Positions 1-10,192 of a DNA stretch of 64,000 nt are shown in pieces. Below the pieces are notes generated by a model. It worked only from the letters and a program-made list of their open reading frames with translations, was not told the origin of the DNA and made no database searches. How positions within the stretch are numbered: position 1 is the first letter of the stretch; every line of letters begins with the position of its first letter. The position numbers were made by a program, and so were the translations under genes. Location: the NCBI RefSeq assembly GCF_003343245.1, contig NZ_CP024901.1, positions 3,224,001-3,288,000 of the forward strand. Direction: 5' to 3'. The stretch comes from Photorhabdus laumondii subsp. laumondii. GTDB taxonomy: Bacteria > Pseudomonadota > Gammaproteobacteria > Enterobacterales > Enterobacteriaceae.

Positions 1-62
1 GCAGAAACGAGCCCTTTTTTAAAATGACCCGTTTGAAAGGCCGAGTGTGTCAGCGTCAACAT
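1..62 (-). CDS. Possible 5' end of an unidentified gene cut by the window edge
   Basis: Reading leftward from an ATG at 62, about 20 codons stay open to the window edge (MLTLTHSAFQTGHFKKGLVS). The coding part is too short to identify. A Fur-like palindrome lies about 20-50 bp upstream, and a ChaN-type lipoprotein gene, a family linked to haem and iron uptake, lies upstream on the same strand, so a haem or iron uptake gene is a reasonable guess. No clear Shine-Dalgarno sequence is visible. This is inference only. Confidence 0.3.
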   Translation of the reverse strand, partial: MLTLTHSAFQTGHFKKGLVS

Positions 63-82
63 GGATGATAGCGCATAATTTT

Positions 83-112
83 AATTATCATTTAGTAATG
101 ATAATTAATTTC
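83..112. promoter_or_regulatory. Fur-box-like palindrome
   Basis: AATTATCATT at 83-92 is repeated in inverted orientation at 97-106 with a 4-bp spacer. The overlapping 19 bp at 94-112 match 14 of 19 positions of the classical Fur consensus by eye. It lies between the ChaN-like gene and the truncated left-edge ORF, which fits iron control of a haem or iron uptake unit running leftward. No binding data are available. Confidence 0.5.
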
Positions 113-215
113 ATATGCTAATGAAAATTATTTTTATCTTTATCGTTAACTTGAGCACATCCCTGTGCCAAGACCTCTTATATACAGAGAAAAGACCACC
201 ATTTGTTTAAAATAT

Positions 216-1106
216 CTATGGTTTTTTTACGGGTGTATACCAGACATAATCAGCATATTGGCTATCCAGTACATTGCTTTTCTCAGCCATGATCAACACA
301 ACAAAGTCCTCTTGGGGCGATAATTCTTTAACATGCAGAGGAACACCTATTACTTTTGTTGCATGATATCCACCCGCAATCAGTGTGGCAGGAGCCGGCG
401 CTTTAAGTAACTGTTCCGCCATTCTGCGATCCCGCATTTGCTGAATAGTTGTCATGGCAGATAACTGTTGCTCCGTTATTTCACCACCGTGAACATCTTT
501 GATCACCTCTTTAATCTGAGCCTTGACATTTTCAGCAACAGAAATATTCCCCTGGAGGACCGGAGGGTTACGATAAGCCGCTTTAATTTCACTGCGATCT
601 AAGTTTGCAGACAGCAACGGATAAGGTTGATGCATAAGCTCCATGACCAATCCACCATACAACTCCCACCGCCACCCATCTTGCCATGCCAGAAGCTCTT
701 TTATGCGGCTTTCACGTACGATAGGCTGAGTTTGCAACCAACTCTTAACCTTATTCACTTTTTGCTGCTGATCAGGATTAATCATCTCTAGCAGGACCGA
801 ACCCTGTTCTCTTTTAAGCGGAAGTTGCTGAACCAACCAAATCTCTATCTGATGATGATATGGATTATCATGTTTTTCACCCACAATTACCCGTTGATGT
901 GATGCCAGCCGATTGATCAATTCATCAGGGGTCAGGGCGTGACCGGTTTTAAGATCGATAATAGCCCCTTGTTGAGTCAGTTCCGGTGAAAGTGCCTGGA
1001 GAGCGGTTTTTTGGTGTACAGATACACATCCAGATAAGATCAGTAAGCCACAGATAATCAGAAAAGATTTTACAGTCGTGAGAAATTTCATCATGTCCAT
1101 ATCCAT
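216..1106 (-). CDS. ChaN-family (haem-associated) lipoprotein
   Basis: The protein has about 296 residues. A short N-terminus is followed by a hydrophobic segment ending in the lipobox LSGC at about residues 24-27, so the mature protein should be a lipid-anchored envelope protein. The rest resembles the ChaN / PhuW family: VIVGEKHDNPYHH near residue 75, a central LLAWQDGWRWELYGGLVMEL block, and a C-terminal AGGYHATK. Family members are implicated in haem binding and iron regulation. The start is ambiguous: ATGs at codons 1, 3, 5 and 6 lie close together and the ATG near 1091-1094 is also plausible. It follows maeB on the same strand, but the strong hairpin downstream of maeB argues for separate transcription. 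Confidence 0.8.
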   Translation of the reverse strand: MDMDMMKFLTTVKSFLIICGLLILSGCVSVHQKTALQALSPELTQQGAIIDLKTGHALTPDELINRLASHQRVIVGEKHDNPYHHQIEIWLVQQLPLKREQGSVLLEMINPDQQQKVNKVKSWLQTQPIVRESRIKELLAWQDGWRWELYGGLVMELMHQPYPLLSANLDRSEIKAAYRNPPVLQGNISVAENVKAQIKEVIKDVHGGEITEQQLSAMTTIQQMRDRRMAEQLLKAPAPATLIAGGYHATKVIGVPLHVKELSPQEDFVVLIMAEKSNVLDSQYADYVWYTPVKKP

Positions 1107-1158
1107 ATTATTAATGTTTTGCCCATCATGTAGATAATAAGAATCGTTTACAACAAAC

Positions 1159-1185
1159 CGCCCCTGCCTACAGGAAACAGGGGCG
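1159..1185 (-). terminator. Rho-independent terminator of maeB
   Basis: CGCCCCTG (1159-1166) and CAGGGGCG (1178-1185) form a perfect 8-bp GC-rich stem just downstream of the maeB stop codon. Read on the minus strand, it is followed by a T-rich GGTTTGTTGT stretch. Confidence 0.75.
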
Positions 1186-1192
1186 ATGGGTA

Positions 1193-3472
1193 TTACAGCG
1201 GATGAGTTTGTGCTTCAACTGCCGCCAGAGCGACCATATTAACGATACGACGTACAGAAGAAATTGGTGTCAGAATGTGTATCGGTTTGGCAACCCCCAT
1301 CAGAACTGGGCCAACGGTAACGCCTTCAGAACTGGTGACACGTAGCAAGTTATAACTGATACGGGCAGATTCCATATTCGGCATAATTAACAGATTGGCA
1401 GCCCCTTTCAATGGGCTATCTGGCATGATGTCACGGCGAATACTTTCAACCAATGCGGCATCACCATGCATTTCACCATCAATTTCAAGTGAAGGTGACA
1501 TTTTATTCACCAATTCCAGCGTCTGGCGCATCTTCTGCGCTGAGAGGCAATCTGTGGAACCAAAACTTGAATGAGAAAGCAGCGCAACTTTTGGTTCAAT
1601 ACCGAAACGGCGGATAGTCTCTGAAGCCATAAGGGTAATCTCTGCCAATTGTTCAGGCGTTGGATCATTATTGACATAAGTATCCGCAATAAAAGTATTA
1701 CCACTTGGCAACATCAATGCATTCATGGCACCAGCAGTATGAACCCCATCACGGAAACCAAATACATTTCTCACGACATCGTAATGTTCACTGTAACTGC
1801 CAACAGTACCACAAATCAGGCCATCAGCCTCACCACGCAGTACCATAATCGCCCCAATCAGGGTGGGATTACCGATAACTGCCCGGCGAGCTTGTTCAGC
1901 AGAAACACCCCGACGTTTCATAATGTGATGATATTCCTGCCAGTATTTTTTGAAGCGCGGATCATTCTCATTATTGACGACTTCAAAATCTTTACCCGCT
2001 TCAATATGCAATCCCAGTTTCTGGATACGCATTTCGATAACACTAGGGCGACCAATTAGAATCGGGTAAGCCAACCCAAGAGAGATCAGCTCCTGAGTCG
2101 CATGCAATACACGTACTTCTTCCCCTTCGGCCAAAACGATACGCTTTTTCGCTTTCTTAGCCTGAGAAAAAATAGGTTTCATAAACAAGTTTGTTTTATA
2201 GACAAACTCATTCAGCTTCTCAATATATGCGCCAAAGTCTTTAATCGGGCGGGTTGCCACGCCGGAATCCATTGCTGCTTTGGCAACTGCCGGGGCAATT
2301 TTCACAATCAGGCGCGGATCAAATGGTTTAGGAATAATATACTCCGGGCCAAAAAACAGATCCTGATCATCATAAGCGGAAGCCACTTCTTCACTCTGTT
2401 CCGCTAGCGCTAAATCCGCAATCGCATGAACACAGGCGAGCTTCATCTCCTCGTTAATGGTTGTTGCACCAACATCCAGCGCACCACGGAAAATAAACGG
2501 GAAACAGAGCACATTATTAACCTGATTCGGATAATCAGAACGACCAGTACAAATGATTGCATCAGGGCGAACTTGTTTTGCCAAGGGTGGCAAAATTTCT
2601 GGTTCAGGGTTTGCCAATGCCATGATGAGTGGATCTTTAGCCATCATTTTCACCATGTCTTGAGTCAACACGCCAGGGCCGGAACATCCGAGGAAAATAT
2701 CGGCACCAGGGATAACATCACCTAATGTGCGGCTGCCATTGTCTTCAATCGCATAGGCCGCTTTAGTTTCTTCCATATTTTTATCGCGACCACGATAAAT
2801 CACCCCTTTAGAGTCACATACCACAATATTCTTGCGTTGCAACCCAAGCGCAACCAGCAAGTTCATACAGGCAATTGAGGCAGCTCCGGCACCAGAAACA
2901 ACTAAGCGAACCGCTGAAATCTCTTTTTTCATAATCCGCAAACCATTCAAAACAGCAGCGGTACAAATTATCGCTGTGCCATGCTGGTCATCATGGAATA
3001 CCGGAATGTTCATTTTTTCCCGCAGTTTTTTCTCAATATAGAAACATTCCGGTGCTTTGATATCTTCGAGGTTAATCCCCCCAAACGTCGGCTCCAGTGC
3101 CGCAATGATATCAATCAATTTGTCAGGATCAGACTCATCAACTTCAATATCAAATACATCAATACCTGAGAACTTTTTAAACAGGACACCTTTTCCTTCC
3201 ATCACGGGCTTACCTGCCAGTGCACCAATATTCCCCAATCCTAAAACCGCACTACCATTAGATATCACTGCCACAAGATTGCCACGCGCAGTATATTTGT
3301 AAGCTGCTAATGGATCTTCTGCAATTTCCAAGCAAGGCGCAGCAACACCTGGTGAATAAGCTAAGGCCAAATCTCGCTGAGTTATCAGAGGCTTAGTGGG
3401 AGTAATCGTGATTTTCCCTGGTTGTGGAAACTGGTGAAAATCCAATGCACTCTGTTTTAATTTTTCATCCAT
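1193..3472 (-). CDS. maeB: NADP-dependent malic enzyme (MaeB)
   Basis: This enzyme oxidatively decarboxylates malate to pyruvate with NADP and supplies NADPH and gluconeogenic precursors in the cytoplasm. The 759 residues match the length of E. coli MaeB. The malic N-domain and Rossmann domain fill about residues 1-420; [11 protein letters not shown] and [16 protein letters not shown] are clear. A phosphotransacetylase-like C-terminal domain spans about 430-750 and is regulatory in this class. The open frame extends 7 codons upstream, but I place the start at ATG 3472 ([12 protein letters not shown]), which aligns with the E. coli N-terminus and has AAGGAT about 8 nt upstream. The gene is monocistronic, with its own terminator. 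Confidence 0.97.
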   Translation of the reverse strand: MDEKLKQSALDFHQFPQPGKITITPTKPLITQRDLALAYSPGVAAPCLEIAEDPLAAYKYTARGNLVAVISNGSAVLGLGNIGALAGKPVMEGKGVLFKKFSGIDVFDIEVDESDPDKLIDIIAALEPTFGGINLEDIKAPECFYIEKKLREKMNIPVFHDDQHGTAIICTAAVLNGLRIMKKEISAVRLVVSGAGAASIACMNLLVALGLQRKNIVVCDSKGVIYRGRDKNMEETKAAYAIEDNGSRTLGDVIPGADIFLGCSGPGVLTQDMVKMMAKDPLIMALANPEPEILPPLAKQVRPDAIICTGRSDYPNQVNNVLCFPFIFRGALDVGATTINEEMKLACVHAIADLALAEQSEEVASAYDDQDLFFGPEYIIPKPFDPRLIVKIAPAVAKAAMDSGVATRPIKDFGAYIEKLNEFVYKTNLFMKPIFSQAKKAKKRIVLAEGEEVRVLHATQELISLGLAYPILIGRPSVIEMRIQKLGLHIEAGKDFEVVNNENDPRFKKYWQEYHHIMKRRGVSAEQARRAVIGNPTLIGAIMVLRGEADGLICGTVGSYSEHYDVVRNVFGFRDGVHTAGAMNALMLPSGNTFIADTYVNNDPTPEQLAEITLMASETIRRFGIEPKVALLSHSSFGSTDCLSAQKMRQTLELVNKMSPSLEIDGEMHGDAALVESIRRDIMPDSPLKGAANLLIMPNMESARISYNLLRVTSSEGVTVGPVLMGVAKPIHILTPISSVRRIVNMVALAAVEAQTHPL

Positions 3473-4158
3473 CGTCGGATCCTTTATATACAATCTGGAG
3501 TAAGAGCAGGAGCAGTATAATAGGTACTGTGTGTCAAATCATAACATTGACCGCATCTTATCAATAAAGTAGCACTTTTTTGCTCATAAAAAGCACTAGC
3601 CAATTTCTCCACTCATACCACTCTTTGCCATAAAGAACAAAAAAGCGAACCTAGGCAGTGCTCACTTTTATTTATAAGAACGACCTGCAACAATTACGCC
3701 TATTTACGCCTATTGAAATAGGCACTTAATCTAGGAAAATAAAGACAGAAACATTATCCTTTATACAATATCATTAAAGTTATAGTAACCAAAATAACTA
3801 TAACTCGGAAAAACTCTCAATATAAATTCAATTAAAATAAATTTTATAAAAGAAAACAAATCTAATAATAACCAACTTAACATATTGATTTTTAACATCA
3901 TTAAAATAAGTGAAGTTATGTGTTTTTTGTGAAAATTACTCATCTTCTTTTTTTACTTATCAAACTAATTTGCGCTATTTATATTTTTATATCAGGATGT
4001 GCTTTCTGGACTTACAGAGCTATCAATTCTGTAAATCAATCGGTTTTGATAAAATTTTTTCATAGCAATTTAATTTAGGGCAGACCCATTCATTACTGCC
4101 TTTTAATCAAATTCAAAGTCTGCATTTCGTGGCTTTACTTATTTAAGGGAGAAGGAAA
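3473..4158. other. AT-rich divergent intergenic region between maeB and narP
   Basis: No convincing gene was found. The region must hold the maeB and narP promoters. Visible structure: a directly repeated TTACGCCTAT at about 3694-3713, which runs into a hairpin formed by GCCTATT (3708-3714) and AATAGGC (3717-3723), and AGCACTTTTT / AAAAAGCACT around 3570-3592. A 60-codon minus-strand ORF at 3761-3943 has low-complexity hydrophobic content and I do not accept it as a gene. Confidence 0.5.
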
Positions 4159-4794
4159 ATGTATAACCATTCAGTGATGATAGTTGATGACCACCCTCTC
4201 ATTCGCCATGGCTTGAAACAGATTGTAGAGCTCGATCGGGCGCTTACCGTGACAGCGGAAGCTGACAATGGTGAAGAAGCAATAAATATTGCATGCAAGC
4301 TGAAACCTGATGTCATTATGATAGATCTCAATATGAATGGTCTTTCAGGCGTGGACACGATTAAATCTATCCGTAGAAAAGGGATCAATTCCTATGTACT
4401 GGTATTATCCGTTTCAGATGATCGAAATGATGTTTACGCAGCCATTGACGCAGGAGCTAATGGCTACTTACTTAAAGATAGCGACTTAGACTCGTTATTA
4501 AGCAGTATTCGCCATGCTGCTCGTGGACAAACTGTATTTAGTGAAAAAATATACCAACATCTCGCTAACCGTCATAAACATGTTGATCCTTTATCTGAAT
4601 TGACCAAACGTGAGTTAGATGTATTAAAAGAAGTTTCCAGTGGCATGACCAATAAGGAAGTTGCTGATGTCCTATTTATTTCTGAAGAGACAGTGAAGGT
4701 ACACATCAGAAACTTGTTAAAAAAACTGAATGTACGTTCCCGCCTGGCTGCAACCATCATGTATTTGCAACATAGGAAAAATGGAGTAGCCTAA
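4159..4794 (+). CDS. narP: NarP-type nitrate/nitrite response regulator
   Basis: This is a two-component response regulator of the NarL/FixJ class, 211 residues. The receiver domain (about 4-120) has the acidic pair DD at 10-11, the phospho-acceptor Asp56 in IMIDLNM and the conserved lysine in GYLLKDSD. The C-terminal LuxR-type HTH spans about 145-205 (LTKRELDVLKEV, ISEETVKVHIRNLLKKLNVRSR). Similarity to E. coli NarP is high over the whole length, closer than to NarL or EvgA, so control of anaerobic respiratory genes in response to nitrate or nitrite is expected. No sensor kinase is adjacent, so NarQ or NarX would be encoded elsewhere. The RBS GGAGAAGG sits upstream of the ATG. Confidence 0.85.
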   Translation: MYNHSVMIVDDHPLIRHGLKQIVELDRALTVTAEADNGEEAINIACKLKPDVIMIDLNMNGLSGVDTIKSIRRKGINSYVLVLSVSDDRNDVYAAIDAGANGYLLKDSDLDSLLSSIRHAARGQTVFSEKIYQHLANRHKHVDPLSELTKRELDVLKEVSSGMTNKEVADVLFISEETVKVHIRNLLKKLNVRSRLAATIMYLQHRKNGVA

Positions 4795-5020
4795 TATTTC
4801 TTCCGAGCCGCTCCTTGAGCTTATTACCGAGGGTCGGCTCTTACTTATCGTTGTTATGTAGTCAATGTTATGTCGCAAATACCCCCTATGAGAACAGGCC
4901 AATAAAATTGAGTCTCCTGTTTTGGTATCTCCGATAATAAAAATCAGGATATCATCTGGATAAAACAGGCATTTTCCAGCATTATGTTTAGGTATTTAAA
5001 TTTTTTTAAGGATCTGTTAA
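4795..5020. other. Intergenic region between narP and yffB
   Basis: GAGCCG (4805-4810) and CGGCTC (4835-4840) could form a weak narP terminator. CCTGTTTT (4916-4923) and AAAACAGG (4962-4969) form a wider inverted repeat upstream of yffB. No gene is visible. Confidence 0.4.
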
Positions 5021-5407
5021 ATGATATTGGATAAATCTTCTCAACCCGCTTTTACTCTCTATGGGATCAAGAATTGTGACACGATAAAAAAAGCCCGTCG
5101 TTGGCTGGAGGAACAAGAAATTACTTATCTGTTTCATGATTATCGTGTTGATGGACTCAATGCCACACTTTTGCAGTCATTTATTGACAAACTGGGTTGG
5201 GAATCATTAATTAACACCCGTGGTACAACTTGGCGTAAACTGACCGATCAACAACGAGCAACAATTAATAATGCTGACGCAGCAAAAGCGTTGATGTTGG
5301 AACAACCCGCTATTATCAAACGTCCACTATTAATTTCTGCAAAAGGTGATTACCTATTAGGTTATAAAGTGGATGAATATCAGCAATTTTTTGCTGAGGC
5401 ACGCTGA
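5021..5407 (+). CDS. yffB: ArsC/Spx-family protein YffB
   Basis: The protein has 128 residues and the thioredoxin-like ArsC/Spx fold, with [17 protein letters not shown] at about 13-29. It keeps a single active-site-type cysteine (KNCDT) and the conserved [10 protein letters not shown] and IIKRPLL blocks. E. coli YffB binds glutathione and its physiological role is unclear; arsenate reduction is not shown. The N-terminus is about 10 residues longer than in E. coli, supported by AAGGAT 8 nt before the ATG. It is the first gene of a tight operon: its stop lies 1 nt before the dapE start, the same linkage as in E. coli. Confidence 0.9.
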   Translation: MILDKSSQPAFTLYGIKNCDTIKKARRWLEEQEITYLFHDYRVDGLNATLLQSFIDKLGWESLINTRGTTWRKLTDQQRATINNADAAKALMLEQPAIIKRPLLISAKGDYLLGYKVDEYQQFFAEAR

Positions 5408-5408
5408 A

Positions 5409-6536
5409 ATGACTTGCCCTGTCATTGAACTTGCACAACAACTCATCAGACAACCCTCTATCAGCCCGGACGATAAAGGTTGCCAAGATATTATGATCGC
5501 TCATTTGCAAACAATTGGCTTTACCATTGAACGGATGCCCTTTGGCGATACAAACAATTTTTGGGCCTATCGCGGCATAGGCCCGACGTTAGCCTTTGCC
5601 GGACACACTGATGTCGTCCCTGCGGGCGATGAATCTCAGTGGGAATATCCCCCATTTGAGCCCACTATCCGTAATGGCATGTTATATGGTCGGGGTGCGG
5701 CAGATATGAAAGGATCATTAGCTGCCATGATTGTTGCGGCTGAACGTTTCGTTGCCGCCCATCCCAACCATAATGGACGTCTGGCCTTTCTTATTACTTC
5801 AGACGAGGAAGCGAAAGCCACCCACGGCACCGTTAAAGTGGTTGAAGCCTTGATGTCCCGCAATGAACGATTGGATTATTGCCTGATAGGTGAACCTTCT
5901 AGCCAGCACCGTCTTGGCGATATGGTGAAAAATGGCCGTCGAGGTTCCCTGACGGCGAATCTCACTGTTCACGGTATCCAAGGCCACGTTGCCTATCCGC
6001 ATTTAGCTGATAACCCTATCCACCGTGTCCTTCCTGCTTTACAGACATTGGTCAATACACATTGGGATGAAGGGAACGAATTTTTCCCGGCGACCAGTAT
6101 GCAAATTGCCAATATCCACGCGGGAACAGGCAGCCACAATGTGATCCCTGGGAATGTGCAAGTTCAATTCAATTTCCGTTTCAGTACAGAACTGACTGAC
6201 AGCCAAATCCGTGAACAGGTTGAAACTATCCTCAAAAATCACAATCTCAATTACACGATTGAGTGGATACTGGCAGGTCAGCCTTTCCTAACAGCCAAAG
6301 GTGAGTTAGTCAATGCCGTCATCCAGTCAATAGACCAATATTGTGGCTATCAACCTGAATTATCTACCAGTGGTGGTACATCCGATGGACGATTTATCGC
6401 TCAGATGGGCGCTCAAGTTGTCGAACTGGGGCCACTCAACTCAACAATTCATAAAGTTAATGAGTCCGTCAGCGCCGCCGATCTGCAACAACTTAGCCGG
6501 ATTTATCAACGTGTTATGGAGCAGTTAATCCAGTGA
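5409..6536 (+). CDS. dapE: Succinyl-diaminopimelate desuccinylase (DapE)
   Basis: DapE hydrolyses N-succinyl-LL-2,6-diaminopimelate in lysine and meso-DAP (cell wall) synthesis. The product is 375 residues, the same length as E. coli DapE. Dizinc M20 peptidase residues are visible: AGHTDVVP (metal His), GRGAADMKG (bridging Asp), SDEEA (catalytic and metal Glu), GEPSS and, near the end, STIHKVNE (metal His). The frame is open 12 codons further upstream, but ATG 5409 ([12 protein letters not shown]) matches the family N-terminus and sits immediately after the yffB stop. The last 4 nt overlap the GTG start of the next gene, so translation is probably coupled. Confidence 0.97.
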   Translation: MTCPVIELAQQLIRQPSISPDDKGCQDIMIAHLQTIGFTIERMPFGDTNNFWAYRGIGPTLAFAGHTDVVPAGDESQWEYPPFEPTIRNGMLYGRGAADMKGSLAAMIVAAERFVAAHPNHNGRLAFLITSDEEAKATHGTVKVVEALMSRNERLDYCLIGEPSSQHRLGDMVKNGRRGSLTANLTVHGIQGHVAYPHLADNPIHRVLPALQTLVNTHWDEGNEFFPATSMQIANIHAGTGSHNVIPGNVQVQFNFRFSTELTDSQIREQVETILKNHNLNYTIEWILAGQPFLTAKGELVNAVIQSIDQYCGYQPELSTSGGTSDGRFIAQMGAQVVELGPLNSTIHKVNESVSAADLQQLSRIYQRVMEQLIQ

Positions 6537-7210
6537 TCACAGCAAATATGTTAACCGGTCTGGCGACTGGCCACTTGATTGCCCTCTTTGGCAATCACCG
6601 ATTACAACCAGAAGCCGCCAATGCTTTTTTTTCCATGCAGCAAGCCGCTGAAAAGGCCGGAATTAATCTGCAACCGGCCAGCACGTTCCGTGATTTTCAA
6701 CGTCAGCAAGCTATCTGGAATGGAAAATTCCGTGGTGAACGCCCGGTGTTGGATGAAAACAGCCAGCCAATGGATATCACCCAGTTATCAGAAGGAGAAC
6801 GCTGTAAGGCAATTCTTCGTTGGTCTGCCCTGCCCGGTGGTAGTCGTCATCACTGGGGAACCGATCTGGATGTCTATGATCCAACAATGCTACCGGCTAA
6901 CCAGATGTTATTACTCGAACCTTGGGAATATGAAAATGGTGGTTATTTCGCACCATTAACTCATTGGTTGACCGAGAATATGGCTCATTTCGGTTTTTAC
7001 CGTCCTTTTGTCGGTAACTGTGGCAGTGTCGCTGATGAACCGTGGCATATCAGCTACCAACCATTCGCCAAGCAATTGGAAAAATTGCTGACTCAGCAAA
7101 TGTTACTGGATGTATGGCAGCAGCATGACATCGCCGGTATTGACTGGTTATCTGCTAACTTACCCTATATATTTGAAAATTACCTCCATGTTGCGCAGGA
7201 GACAACCTAA
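6533..7210 (+). CDS. M15-family D-alanyl-D-alanine carboxypeptidase-like zinc peptidase
   Basis: The protein has 225 residues. The zinc-site signature of M15/VanY peptidases is present as [10 protein letters not shown] (Ser104, His106, Asp113) and EPWH (Glu169, His172). This family cleaves peptidoglycan peptides or related D-amino-acid bonds. No signal peptide or membrane segment is seen, so a cytoplasmic role such as peptidoglycan-fragment recycling is possible. The start is GTG at 6533, overlapping the dapE TGA (GTGA), and the stop overlaps the ypfN ATG by one base (TAATG), so this is a coupled operon. As far as I recall, E. coli lacks this gene at the dapE locus. Confidence 0.8.
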   Translation: MITANMLTGLATGHLIALFGNHRLQPEAANAFFSMQQAAEKAGINLQPASTFRDFQRQQAIWNGKFRGERPVLDENSQPMDITQLSEGERCKAILRWSALPGGSRHHWGTDLDVYDPTMLPANQMLLLEPWEYENGGYFAPLTHWLTENMAHFGFYRPFVGNCGSVADEPWHISYQPFAKQLEKLLTQQMLLDVWQQHDIAGIDWLSANLPYIFENYLHVAQETT

Positions 7211-7398
7211 TGCAATGGTTAGCTGATTACTGGTGGATTATTTTAATTTTATTGGTTGGCGTTCTTCTCAATGCCATTAAAGAGTTACGCCGACTGGATG
7301 TTAAAAAATTTCTGGACAATAAACCGGAACTGCCTCCTCATCGGGATCTTAATAGCAAGTGGGATGATGAAGATGATTGGCCTCAAAAAAAGCCGTAG
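7210..7398 (+). CDS. ypfN: UPF0370 small membrane protein YpfN
   Basis: The protein has 62 residues. One N-terminal transmembrane helix (about 4-23, [21 protein letters not shown]) is followed by a charged tail with [15 protein letters not shown] and an acidic DDEDDWP end. It matches YpfN of E. coli and lies at the conserved position after dapE. The function is unknown. Its last 50 nt overlap the 3' end of tmcA on the other strand. Confidence 0.9.
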   Translation: MQWLADYWWIILILLVGVLLNAIKELRRLDVKKFLDNKPELPPHRDLNSKWDDEDDWPQKKP

Positions 7399-9397
7399 TC
7401 CACTCTTGCCAATCTTTGGCAAGTTTCTTATCCAGACTTGATAACGCCTGTGCGGTTTCTTGCCGCCAGAGTCGCATTAATGCCTTATATCCACTCAACT
7501 GCAATACGGTGATGCATTGCTCAACACGCATTTCCTGCTGGAGATGATTTCTCAGCGCAATCAACGGCAAATCACTGTTCAGCAACAACCGTTGCAAGGA
7601 CGGTAATGAAGCAGAAAATGGTCGGTGAGCAAATGCAAAACCTGACAGTTCCTGCCAATCATGTTGATTGAGATGATGGTCAGTTTGGTAATCAACAGGC
7701 AAGCTAAATCCAATCTGCAATTCCAGCCAATATGCATCACGGGCAAGCTGTTGCTGAGCTTGAATCCCCAGCAAAATCCCTTGTTCACTCAGGGGAAAAA
7801 TAGCCATTGCCGTATAACAACCACTGCTGGCTTCTAAATGAGTTCCCATTCGCACTAATTGGAAGCCACATTTCTGCCACAATGCCCAGAGCTCCGCGGT
7901 ATAACCAAAGCTAACAGAAATAAAATCCACCCCCTGTTTTTCTGCCCTTTCCCGTTGATACGCGATCATTCCCTGAGCAATACCGTGCCTGCGATGATTA
8001 GCCTGTACAGCAACTCTGCTGATCCGTTGAGATTTCAAAACCGCCGCCTGCGGTAAACCGCTATGGGCAGCTAACGATTGAACAACCAAATTTCCTCTTG
8101 GACGACGCCTGCCTGCCCATATTTCATGGGCTAACTCAAGCGTCAACCCACCCTCTTCAACCATCCACAAAGCCCCCATCAAGGCATTATTTCCAAGAGC
8201 CGCAACAAATTGCATGCCTTTAGCATCAAGTAAACGCCGTAAATCCAAAGGTGAAGTTTTGTAGTGAGCACTGGTTAATATGCCGTAAAACTGCCTCAGT
8301 AATTCAGGCTGTTTAATCCATTGCTGCTGATGATAGACCTGATAACTGATCGCCTGATCAGAATTGTTGACAGGAATTGCATCCTCAAACAGTAAAGCGC
8401 TTTCCAACCAATTTTCCAGCGGATCATTTTCCGCCCAACGCACAGGAGCTGTCAGGTTCAGGACATGACGATCAGGAAGCCCAACGCAAAATTTAAGTAA
8501 AAATCCGCGCCCTGTGCCTTCATATCCCTGTACCGTTGTGGTCAACAATATGCGGGGAAAATAGCCGATTAATTCAGATAATTGAGGCATTGGAATAGCA
8601 GCGGCTTCATCGATAAGCAACCAATCAATATCTGACACGCTATTTTGTCTACAATATTTGAGCAAATTATCTACGGCCCAGAATTTTCCCTTTTCCCCCG
8701 CATAGCACCTAATGACTGCTGTTGTTGCCTTCGCCGGTGCAGTTAACCAACAATTTCCTTGCCATTGCTGCATTAACATACCTGCAAGTGTCGATTTACC
8801 TCGCCCTCTTGGCGCAGTAATAACCCATACCCCCTGACTTGCCCGCAAAAGTCGCGCCAAAATGGCATGCTGGCTGGCTGTTGGGCTGCCATTAGGCAGT
8901 TGCCACGCGCTGTATTGTGGAAATACAGGGATGCATAAGGGATCATTTTGCCGCCATAGTAAAACTTGGGGATCGCTAACAATTTGCTGCTGAATATGCT
9001 GAACAAAATGCGGTGTTGGAATCGCCTCTAACTGTTCGTTCCAACGCGCGCTATCCTTATCGGGTTGATCACGCCATTGGTACCAAGATGGAACCATCAT
9101 CACCAACCAACTTCCAGCTTTCAATGTACCTGCCAATATCGCCAGTGCTTCCGCATTAAAACCTTCGGTAGCATCAAATATTCCGTGCAGATATTCCTGA
9201 CCTAATAAACTGACCGCCTTTTCTGGCAACACAGCGTGCTGTTTACGATGAGAGATCCATAACCAATCACCGATAAATCTCCGCTGTAATTCATTAGCCT
9301 GTAAATAGCACCAATGATCATCTCCACTCAACACCAGCAAACGACGTAACCCTTGCTGCTGCATTTCAGTCTGTATCACACTCAATTCTGGCAACAT
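7349..9397 (-). CDS. tmcA: tRNA(Met) cytidine acetyltransferase TmcA
   Basis: TmcA forms N4-acetylcytidine at the wobble base of elongator tRNA-Met using acetyl-CoA and ATP. The product is about 682 residues. An N-terminal domain is followed by an RNA-helicase-like ATPase with P-loop [12 protein letters not shown] near 205 and Walker [11 protein letters not shown] near 270, and by a GNAT acetyltransferase core ([39 protein letters not shown]) at about 430-520. The frame starts at a TTG at 9415, but ATG 9397 (MLPELSVIQ) fits the E. coli protein and begins 4 nt after the yeaL stop. It is probably an operon with yeaL, and its 3' end overlaps ypfN. Confidence 0.95.
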   Translation of the reverse strand: MLPELSVIQTEMQQQGLRRLLVLSGDDHWCYLQANELQRRFIGDWLWISHRKQHAVLPEKAVSLLGQEYLHGIFDATEGFNAEALAILAGTLKAGSWLVMMVPSWYQWRDQPDKDSARWNEQLEAIPTPHFVQHIQQQIVSDPQVLLWRQNDPLCIPVFPQYSAWQLPNGSPTASQHAILARLLRASQGVWVITAPRGRGKSTLAGMLMQQWQGNCWLTAPAKATTAVIRCYAGEKGKFWAVDNLLKYCRQNSVSDIDWLLIDEAAAIPMPQLSELIGYFPRILLTTTVQGYEGTGRGFLLKFCVGLPDRHVLNLTAPVRWAENDPLENWLESALLFEDAIPVNNSDQAISYQVYHQQQWIKQPELLRQFYGILTSAHYKTSPLDLRRLLDAKGMQFVAALGNNALMGALWMVEEGGLTLELAHEIWAGRRRPRGNLVVQSLAAHSGLPQAAVLKSQRISRVAVQANHRRHGIAQGMIAYQRERAEKQGVDFISVSFGYTAELWALWQKCGFQLVRMGTHLEASSGCYTAMAIFPLSEQGILLGIQAQQQLARDAYWLELQIGFSLPVDYQTDHHLNQHDWQELSGFAFAHRPFSASLPSLQRLLLNSDLPLIALRNHLQQEMRVEQCITVLQLSGYKALMRLWRQETAQALSSLDKKLAKDWQEWTTAFFEANHLHHPTCY

Positions 9398-9401
9398 AAG
9401 G

Positions 9402-9854
9402 CTATGATTTACCAATCAACAATGACAAAATCCCTGCCGCAATCAGCGGTCCCACAGGAACACCTTTAAATAAAGCAACACCTAATACCGTCCCCACCAG
9501 CAAACCAGCAACTGTTGATGGCTGATTAGACATGAGTGAAACACCCCGGCTACCCAGCCATGACACTAATACACCTATTACTATCGCGAGCAACGATTTC
9601 CAATTCATAAACGAGTTGAGGACAGCTTGTACCGTAATTTTTCCACTGGCGATAGGCGCCATGACTCCCACGGTCAAAATAAGTACACCGATAGTCAACC
9701 CATATTTTTCCACCCACGGGAAAAAATGATTCAGTGGCGTTATGCGGATAACCAACAACAGCAGCATTGCAAGAGTGACGGTCATGTTGTGGCTGATGAT
9801 ACCCAGTGCTGCCAACACGAGCAGCACCAGTAAAGTAGGATCGAGATGACTCAT
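9402..9854 (-). CDS. yeaL: UPF0756 (DUF441) membrane protein YeaL
   Basis: The protein has 150 residues and four or more hydrophobic helices (near 8-35, 45-65, 80-105 and 120-148). [25 protein letters not shown] and [20 protein letters not shown] match E. coli YeaL. The function is unknown. ATG 9854 (MSHLDPTLL) matches the family N-terminus. The frame stays open for 24 more codons, but those lie inside an ERIC repeat and are not conserved sequence. The ERIC ends about 15 bp upstream of the ATG, so the 5' leader, and perhaps the AGGG that may act as RBS, comes from the repeat. Confidence 0.88.
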   Translation of the reverse strand: MSHLDPTLLVLLVLAALGIISHNMTVTLAMLLLLVIRITPLNHFFPWVEKYGLTIGVLILTVGVMAPIASGKITVQAVLNSFMNWKSLLAIVIGVLVSWLGSRGVSLMSNQPSTVAGLLVGTVLGVALFKGVPVGPLIAAGILSLLIGKS

Positions 9855-9869
9855 AGATTTCAATACCCT

Positions 9870-9995
9870 ATACCCGTTATCTTTCAAGTTGCTTCTTTGT
9901 TGGCTGCACTCGCTCACCCCGGTCACATAGTTTGCTATGCTCCCGGGGATTCACTCCCTTGCCGCCGCGATCCATCTTGAAATCTATAGGGTATA
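9870..9995. repeat. ERIC element 1 (tandem, left copy)
   Basis: This is an ERIC-type palindromic repeat of about 125 bp. Its ends are TATACCC and GGGTATA; the core carries the ERIC-PCR-like GGTCACATAG...CTCCCGGGGATTC. It lies just upstream of yeaL and abuts a second copy head to tail. The two copies share a TA at the junction (GGGTATATACCC, 9989-10000). Confidence 0.9.
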
Positions 9996-10119
9996 TACCC
10001 GTTATCCTTCAAGTTGCTTCTTTGTTGGCTGCACGCGCTCACCCAGGTCACATCGTTATCGATGCTCCCAGGGATTCGCTCCCTTGCCGCCGCGATCCAT
10101 CTTGAAATCCATAGGGTAT
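9995..10119. repeat. ERIC element 2 (tandem, right copy)
   Basis: Second of two head-to-tail ERIC copies in the same orientation as element 1. It separates the backbone gene yeaL from the 3' end of the entA-like gene at the left border of accessory block 1. Confidence 0.9.
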
Positions 10120-10192
10120 TAATCCTATTAGGCTAGGGCAATTTTTCCTTACGTTACAGAAATGACAGGTATTTTCGTATTAATTCAAACAA

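Noticed and set aside
1649..3302. Several plus-strand ORFs of 62-136 codons antisense to maeB
   Set aside because: They are antisense shadows of a strongly conserved gene, without RBS or known domains.
3761..3943. 60-codon minus-strand hydrophobic ORF between maeB and narP
   Set aside because: AT-rich DNA favours such ORFs by chance. No RBS, no recognised family and no coupling to a neighbour.
9854..9926. Longer YeaL N-terminus
   Set aside because: The extra 24 codons are encoded by an ERIC repeat and have no counterpart in YeaL proteins.
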